Position numbers and translations under genes: made by a program. Of a stretch of DNA of 10,026 bases, positions 6,377 through 10,026 are shown one piece after another. Location of the stretch: NCBI GenBank assembly GCA_964587515.1, contig CAZPMO010000180.1:1-10026 (forward strand), given 5' to 3'. Positions within the stretch are counted from its first letter, which is position 1, and each line of letters opens with the position of its first letter. This DNA comes from CAZPMO01 sp964587515 (GTDB taxonomy: Bacteria > Pseudomonadota > Alphaproteobacteria > MPNO01). A model generated the notes under the pieces. That model was not told the DNA's origin, did no database searches, and saw only the letters and a list, made by a program, of their open reading frames with translations.

Positions 6377-7651
6377 ATGCTAAGCCAATTGGACGTCTTC
6401 GCGCCAGTGTCGGCGAACAACGGGAATAAATTCGTGCCCTCTCCCGAACGCGAGCCCCTTTACGGCTGGCTGATGGTCGTCGTGACCTTCGTCTTCGGCT
6501 GTCTCAGCTTCGGCGGACTCGGCACCATCGCGGTGGTGCTGAAACCACTGACCGCCGAATTCGGCTGGACACGGGGCGAGGTTTCGTTCGGCTATACCAC
6601 GCTGGCCTTTTCATCGATCGTCGCGGTGCTGTGGGGCGTTCTCGCCGACCGGCACGGCGCCCGGCCGCTGGCCTTCCTGGGCGCCTTCGGCATGGCCGGG
6701 GCGTTGTACCTGATGAGCCGCCAGGAAACGCTGTGGCAGTTCTACCTGTTCTATTTTTTATTCGGCGCCATGGGTCATAGCGCGGTTTCAAGCCCGCTTT
6801 ACACCGCCGCCGGGTTCTGGTTCAGCCGCCACAAGGGACTCGCCATCGGCGTCATGTCGGCGGGCGGCGCGGCAGGCCAGGCGGTCATGCCCTATCTCGC
6901 CCAGACCCTGATTACGGATCATGGCTGGCGCGCCGCATACGCCGTGCTGGCGATCGGTTATCTCGCTATCGCGCTGCCGCTGGCCGCCCTGGTGCGCGAA
7001 GCCCCGGTGCGCCAGCGCGCGGCGCGCGAGGGCGCGAGGGCGCCGGCGGAAAAACCGTTTCCGCTCAGCCCGCGCGAGGCCCTTACCTGGATATGCATCG
7101 CGGTGATCTTCTGCTGCACCTGCATGTCGGTGCCGATCGTCCATCTGGTGCCGCTGATTTCGGATCGCGGGATCGATCCGCGCACCGCCGCCATCGTGCT
7201 GGGGGTGCTGATGACGTTCGGCATTTTGGGCCGCATCATGGGGGGCGTGCTGGCCGACTATATTACGCCGCTCGGCAGCTATGCCGTTACGTCGCTGGGC
7301 CAGACGATGCTGGTACTGTGGTTCCCCTGGATCGATGGGCTCGGCGGGCTGTATTTGCTGGCCGCCGCGTTCGGGCTGTTTTTCTCCGGGGTAATGACGG
7401 CGATCCTGGTCTGCGTGCGCGAGATCGTGCCGGCGCATATCAACGCCCGCGCCATGGCGACCATCATTTTTTTCGCCTGGATCGGCATGGGCACGGGCAG
7501 CTTCCAAGGCGGGTTGTTCTTCGATCTCACCGGCGATTACCACTGGTCCTACACCAACGCCGCCATCGCCGGCGTGGTCAACCTCGCGATCCAGGTTCTG
7601 TTCTTTCTGCGAATTCGCAGCCGCCGCCATGCCGCCGCGCTGGCTGAATGA
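6377..7651 (+). CDS. MFS transporter (oxalate/formate or monocarboxylate type)
   Basis: This is a 12-helix inner-membrane carrier of the major facilitator superfamily. It begins PLYGWLMVVVTFVFGCLSFGGLGTIAVVLKPL, typical of the OFA/monocarboxylate branch, with EFGWTRGEVS next. The loop 2-3 motif GVLADRHGARP (87-97) is intact, and its second-half counterpart reads GRIMGGVLADYI (285-296). GWRAAY (183-188) is another family mark. The cytoplasmic loop between helices 6 and 7 (about 207-235) is Arg/Ala-rich. The substrate is probably a small organic acid; this is inferred from family resemblance only. At 424 residues the length is normal. The ATG at 6377 has no Shine-Dalgarno sequence. A GTG at 6434, eight bases after GGGA, would give MPSPEREPLYGW and is a credible alternative start, leaving room for a divergent promoter. 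The stop overlaps the following permease gene (ATGA). Confidence 0.9.
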   Translation: MLSQLDVFAPVSANNGNKFVPSPEREPLYGWLMVVVTFVFGCLSFGGLGTIAVVLKPLTAEFGWTRGEVSFGYTTLAFSSIVAVLWGVLADRHGARPLAFLGAFGMAGALYLMSRQETLWQFYLFYFLFGAMGHSAVSSPLYTAAGFWFSRHKGLAIGVMSAGGAAGQAVMPYLAQTLITDHGWRAAYAVLAIGYLAIALPLAALVREAPVRQRAAREGARAPAEKPFPLSPREALTWICIAVIFCCTCMSVPIVHLVPLISDRGIDPRTAAIVLGVLMTFGILGRIMGGVLADYITPLGSYAVTSLGQTMLVLWFPWIDGLGGLYLLAAAFGLFFSGVMTAILVCVREIVPAHINARAMATIIFFAWIGMGTGSFQGGLFFDLTGDYHWSYTNAAIAGVVNLAIQVLFFLRIRSRRHAAALAE

Positions 7652-8401
7652 GCATGGCTCCCGAAATCCTCGCCGCCGCCATCGTCGCGTTTTTCATCTC
7701 CGGCGTGGTCAAGGGCGCGATGGGGGTCGGTCAACTCACTGTCGCGGTGTCGATACTGGGGACAGTGATCGGCATCCGCGAAGCCGTGCCGCTGATGATC
7801 GCCTCGGCGCTGGCCGCCAATTTCTGGCAGGTGATCCGGGGCGGCGCCTATGGCCAACTGCTGGGCCGTCTGTGGGCGCTGAACGTCACGGGCAGCGTGG
7901 GCATCTGGCTCGGCACGGTTATCCTGTTCGCGGTCGACCCGATGATCATGGGCGCAATTCTCGGCGCGGTCGTCTGTNNNNNNNNNNTGGTCGGCCATGA
8001 ACCTCGCGCGCTTTTCGCCGCAGCTGCCACCGGCGCGCGAATCATGGATATCCCCGGTGGCGGGTCTGGTTTCCGGTGTCGTCAGCGGCGCTACCGGCTC
8101 GCTGCATTTGCTGCTGGTGCCCTATTTCCAGGCGCTGGGCCTCGCCAAGGCGGAATTCATCCGCGCGACCGGGCTCACCTTCCTGATCGCCTCGGTCATA
8201 TGGGCCGGCTCATTGATCGAACGCGGCGCGATGGACGCCCGCACGGCGATGCTCTCGGCCGCCGCCCTGATTCCCACGTTCATCGGCATATGGGCCGGCA
8301 CCCGGCTGCGCGGCCATATCTCCGAGGTCGCTTTCCGCAACTGCGTGTTCGCGGCAATGATCGTGCTGGGCCTGAATCTGATCCGCAAGGGGGTGGTTTG
8401 A
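7648..8401 (+). CDS. TauE/SafE-type (TSUP) permease, interrupted by an assembly gap
   Basis: This is an inner-membrane permease of the TSUP family (formerly DUF81). Known members export sulfite or sulfoacetate or move organosulfonates and related anions. The internal duplication is visible: VVKGAMGVGQLT (about 20-31) in the first half and LVSGVVSGATGSLHLLLVPYF in the second, each opening a bundle of hydrophobic helices. The ATG at 7648 overlaps the MFS stop (ATGA), so translation is coupled; a second ATG at 7654 is also possible. The ten N at 7978-7987 shift the frame by one. If the real gap is a multiple of three, AVVC-xxx-WSAMNLARFSPQLPP reads through and the protein is about 250 residues, the family norm. 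The last residues are NLIRKGVV and TGA. Two coupled carriers of different families suggest uptake and export arms of one pathway (inference). Confidence 0.87.
7978..7987. other. Assembly gap of ten N inside the TSUP gene
   Basis: There are ten undetermined bases, equal in number to the gap at 1325-1334. The coding frame is complete to the codon ending at 7977 and resumes at TGG 7988, so the true length should be divisible by three. The frameshift is an artefact of padding, not biology. Confidence 0.95.
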
Positions 8402-8418
8402 TTCTTTTGAATCGGGAT

Positions 8419-8442
8419 CGCCGGCCAGGGACGAGGCCGGCG
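8419..8442 (+). other. Perfect hairpin after the MFS-TSUP operon
   Basis: CGCCGGCC (8419-8426) and GGCCGGCG (8435-8442) form an 8-bp perfect GC stem with the loop AGGGACGA, 17 bases after the TSUP stop. No T run follows (TTCGAAAATT), so it may protect the 3' end of the mRNA or act with Rho; it is not a standard intrinsic terminator. It is the first structured element after the operon. Confidence 0.5.
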
Positions 8443-8482
8443 TTCGAAAATTACCTACCCGGAACGGTTGGTCTGGCCCCGA

Positions 8483-8512
8483 TGGACACACCCGGTCCTT
8501 CGAACGTAATAT
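8483..8512 (+). promoter_or_regulatory. Possible promoter for the second VOC gene
   Basis: TGGACA (8483-8488, five of six -35 matches) and TAATAT (8507-8512) are 18 bases apart. Predicted transcription would begin near 8519, with GGGGAGG at 8568-8574 ahead of the ATG at 8585. Together with the hairpin at 8419-8442 this suggests that the gene is transcribed separately from the transporters. Confidence 0.45.
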
Positions 8513-8584
8513 TCAGACGAGGCCACCGCCGATTTTCCGGTTACGGTGCCGGATCTGGATGAACCCCGGGGAGGACCGAGCGAA

Positions 8585-8950
8585 ATGAGCATGGATTCAG
8601 ATATTGCACTGGCGCATTTGCGGATGTCGGTCAGCGATCTCTCCGAGGCCATCTCGTTCTTCGAAGCGATCGGCGCGCGCGAGGATGTGCGACGGGGTAG
8701 TTTCGCGGTCGTCGAATTGCGCGATCGCACCCGCCTTCAATTGAGGGAATCCAAAGAGGACGTCGCCGCGGGAAGTCCGCTTCAGTTCGATTTCAAGGTC
8801 GAGGATATCGACGCGGCGTGGCGGGCCTACGACGCCAAAGGACTGAATCCGAAAGAAATCGTACGCCGCAATCCGGGGCATGATTCTTTCGTTCTCGACG
8901 GACCCGATTCCTGTGAAGTCCAGATAAACTCAGGGTTCAAAAGCGGCTGA
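8585..8950 (+). CDS. Small VOC-superfamily protein with incomplete metal site
   Basis: This is a 121-residue protein with the glyoxalase/bleomycin-resistance fold pattern. The first half is HLRMSVSDLSEAISFFEAIGAREDVRRGSFAVVEL (11-45); the second is LQFDFKVEDIDAAWRAYDAKGL (67-88) and ends in SFVLDGPDSCEVQINSG (101-117). His11 and Glu111 stand where two metal ligands are expected. The His usually found at the start of the second half is replaced (Gln68/Phe69). The protein may therefore bind a ligand without catalysis, like drug-binding members, or dimerise to complete a site. The ATG at 8585 is preferred: GGGGAGG lies 10 bases upstream, with a second ATG at 8591. The frame is open back to 8546, but that part looks non-coding. 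It is convergent with the TadG-like gene, 70 bases away. The substrate is unknown. It is not close to the VOC protein at 5929. Confidence 0.8.
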   Translation: MSMDSDIALAHLRMSVSDLSEAISFFEAIGAREDVRRGSFAVVELRDRTRLQLRESKEDVAAGSPLQFDFKVEDIDAAWRAYDAKGLNPKEIVRRNPGHDSFVLDGPDSCEVQINSGFKSG

Positions 8951-9020
8951 CACCCCGTTCCGACGCGCGCGGCGCCACCTGAATCGGAATTCCAAGTCGG
9001 TTCACGTACCGAATTATCCG

Positions 9021-10026
9021 CTACTCCACGAGATGCAATACATGTCGCGTGACGCCGCCGCCGACCGGATCGGCGGGCCCGATTACTTCGGCGTAAAGAT
9101 CGTTGTTACCGTTAAAGACTCCCATCGGCTCGGTGAGGAACAGCTGTACCCAGGCATCGGGCTCGATGGTCGTCGTGCCCGAAATCTTCGAGCAGTCCAT
9201 CACGGCGACCGTCATGACGCGGCGATCGGGAACGGTCTGAACCGGCGCGGCGTGGCATGTGGACACGAGCGGATCGGGCTCCGGCTCGCCGGTCGGCATG
9301 GACGGCGAATCCAGTTCCCAGCGATAGACCTCGTAGCGGCTGATGGCCGGTTCCGAATCCAGATTTGGAACCGCGCCGATCCCGACAGCATGGTTGGTCG
9401 TCATATAGGCGGTGCTGTCCCAGGCGCCGTCGCCCATGTTAACGCCGCCGGTACCGGTATCGCACCAACCACCGTTATAGGCGCAATTGTCGCGGGGGAA
9501 ACCCATCGACGACGGCGCGGGATTTCCCGGTCCGGTGTATTTGACCGCGGGGTCGTTCCAGCCCGTGGGACTTGTGTAGGAGCAGTTCGCGCCGCCCTTC
9601 ACGAGGCCCTTCACGTTGTTCATGGCGGGCACGTAGAACGGATTGCTCCGTACCTTGGGCTCTCCGGGCGGAACCTTGTGGGTTGCCTGGGAGTAAACAT
9701 CGAAGCGCATGTTGAGACCCTGCGACATGGCCGTCGACTGGCCCGGCTTGGTGTCGACGGTCGTCCCGTAACACTGGTTCAGGGGGTGCGTGCGCGCAAA
9801 CGCGTCGCGGATGGCATTGACCGAGAGGATCTTGCCGGGCAGCGCGAGGAGACCGAAGTTCCCGGGCGAGAGGCCGCCGCCCTTGCTGTCCTTCAGCGTA
9901 ATGCCGTCGCCGATATGGGCCGCCAGATTGAACGGGAGCGGATCGTCCGGATTGCAGATCAGGATCGGCGGGACCTCGCATTTCGCGACATCCAGCCCGG
10001 CCACCGCGACGGCGAGCGGCGATGCC
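9021..10026 (-). CDS. TadG-like (Flp pilus-assembly related) extracytoplasmic protein, 5' end outside the window
   Basis: The frame is open to the right edge, so the N-terminus, where TadG-like proteins have a single membrane helix, is not seen. About 335 residues remain. Counting from the GTG at 10004, the marks resemble alphaproteobacterial TadG-like proteins: PPILICNP (12-19), SPGNFGLL (46-53), VDTKPGQ (83-89), NMRFDVY (98-104), YEVYRWE (224-230), RRVMTVAVMDC (261-271), VQLFLTEP (286-293) and DLYAEVIG (302-309). Eight cysteines (9, 17, 78, 141, 174, 181, 250, 271) suggest disulfides, fitting a periplasmic or surface location. TadE/TadG pseudopilin-like proteins belong to Flp/tight-adherence machines, though many such genes occur away from tad operons. 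No neighbouring pilus gene is in the window. The family call is from motif memory and moderately sure. The gene ends with TAG at 9023-9021; no clear terminator follows. Confidence 0.75.
   Translation of the reverse strand, partial: ASPLAVAVAGLDVAKCEVPPILICNPDDPLPFNLAAHIGDGITLKDSKGGGLSPGNFGLLALPGKILSVNAIRDAFARTHPLNQCYGTTVDTKPGQSTAMSQGLNMRFDVYSQATHKVPPGEPKVRSNPFYVPAMNNVKGLVKGGANCSYTSPTGWNDPAVKYTGPGNPAPSSMGFPRDNCAYNGGWCDTGTGGVNMGDGAWDSTAYMTTNHAVGIGAVPNLDSEPAISRYEVYRWELDSPSMPTGEPEPDPLVSTCHAAPVQTVPDRRVMTVAVMDCSKISGTTTIEPDAWVQLFLTEPMGVFNGNNDLYAEVIGPADPVGGGVTRHVLHLVE

Noticed and set aside
6788..7630. Long minus-strand frame over the MFS gene
   Set aside because: It is rich in Arg, His, Gln and Asp with no hydrophobic core; the plus strand carries clear transporter motifs.
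7648..8562. Apparent 304-residue protein crossing the second N gap
   Set aside because: After the gap this frame is non-conserved and Arg/Gly-rich; the permease continues in the next frame, so the fusion is a padding artefact.

Overview
This is a high-GC window that looks like an alphaproteobacterial (Rhodospirillales-like) chromosome scaffold. The pointers are a COQ9-family ubiquinone protein near rpsU, a DUF465 protein and a soluble GGDEF protein beside purE, a PPi/ATP-type phosphofructokinase with the PKTIDND motif, and a TadG-like pilus protein. These gene assignments rest on my reading of motifs; no database search was possible. Two runs of exactly ten N (1325-1334 and 7978-7987) show that this is a gapped scaffold, probably a draft or metagenome assembly.

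Layout. Positions 86-1156 are a disturbed zone. A MarR-type regulator that has lost its N-terminus (minus strand) abuts a fragment of a type I restriction HsdR subunit (plus strand), and the HsdR fragment itself stops before its DECH box. Next, on the minus strand, is 6-phosphofructokinase (1303-2404), whose last codons are split by the first N gap and whose 3' end is partly repeated in inverted orientation. A DUF465 gene (2588-2788) and a convergent GGDEF diguanylate cyclase gene (2796-3560) follow. purE (3689-4192) has a good promoter but no purK beside it, and its 3' end overlaps the opposing COQ9-like gene (4138-4803). COQ9 is translationally coupled to peptide deformylase (4800-5462), and this pair diverges from rpsU (5660-5863), which ends at a clear terminator.

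The right half is accessory. A VOC/glyoxalase-fold gene (5929-6336, minus) diverges from an MFS transporter (6377-7651), which overlaps by ATGA a TauE/TSUP-type permease (7648-8401, split by the second N gap). A second small VOC protein gene (8585-8950) has its own promoter-like sequence. A cysteine-rich TadG-like protein (9021 to beyond the right edge, minus) closes the window.

How the parts fit: most of the left and centre is housekeeping (glycolysis, purine synthesis, N-formyl removal from new proteins, ubiquinone synthesis, ribosome). The MFS-TSUP pair is probably one transport operon for small organic or sulfur-containing anions, but the substrate cannot be read from the sequence. I found no convincing new biological system. 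The most notable signals are the rearrangement or chimaera at 598-1300, the inverted pfk tail, the frame-breaking gaps, and possible RNA structure upstream of rpsU.
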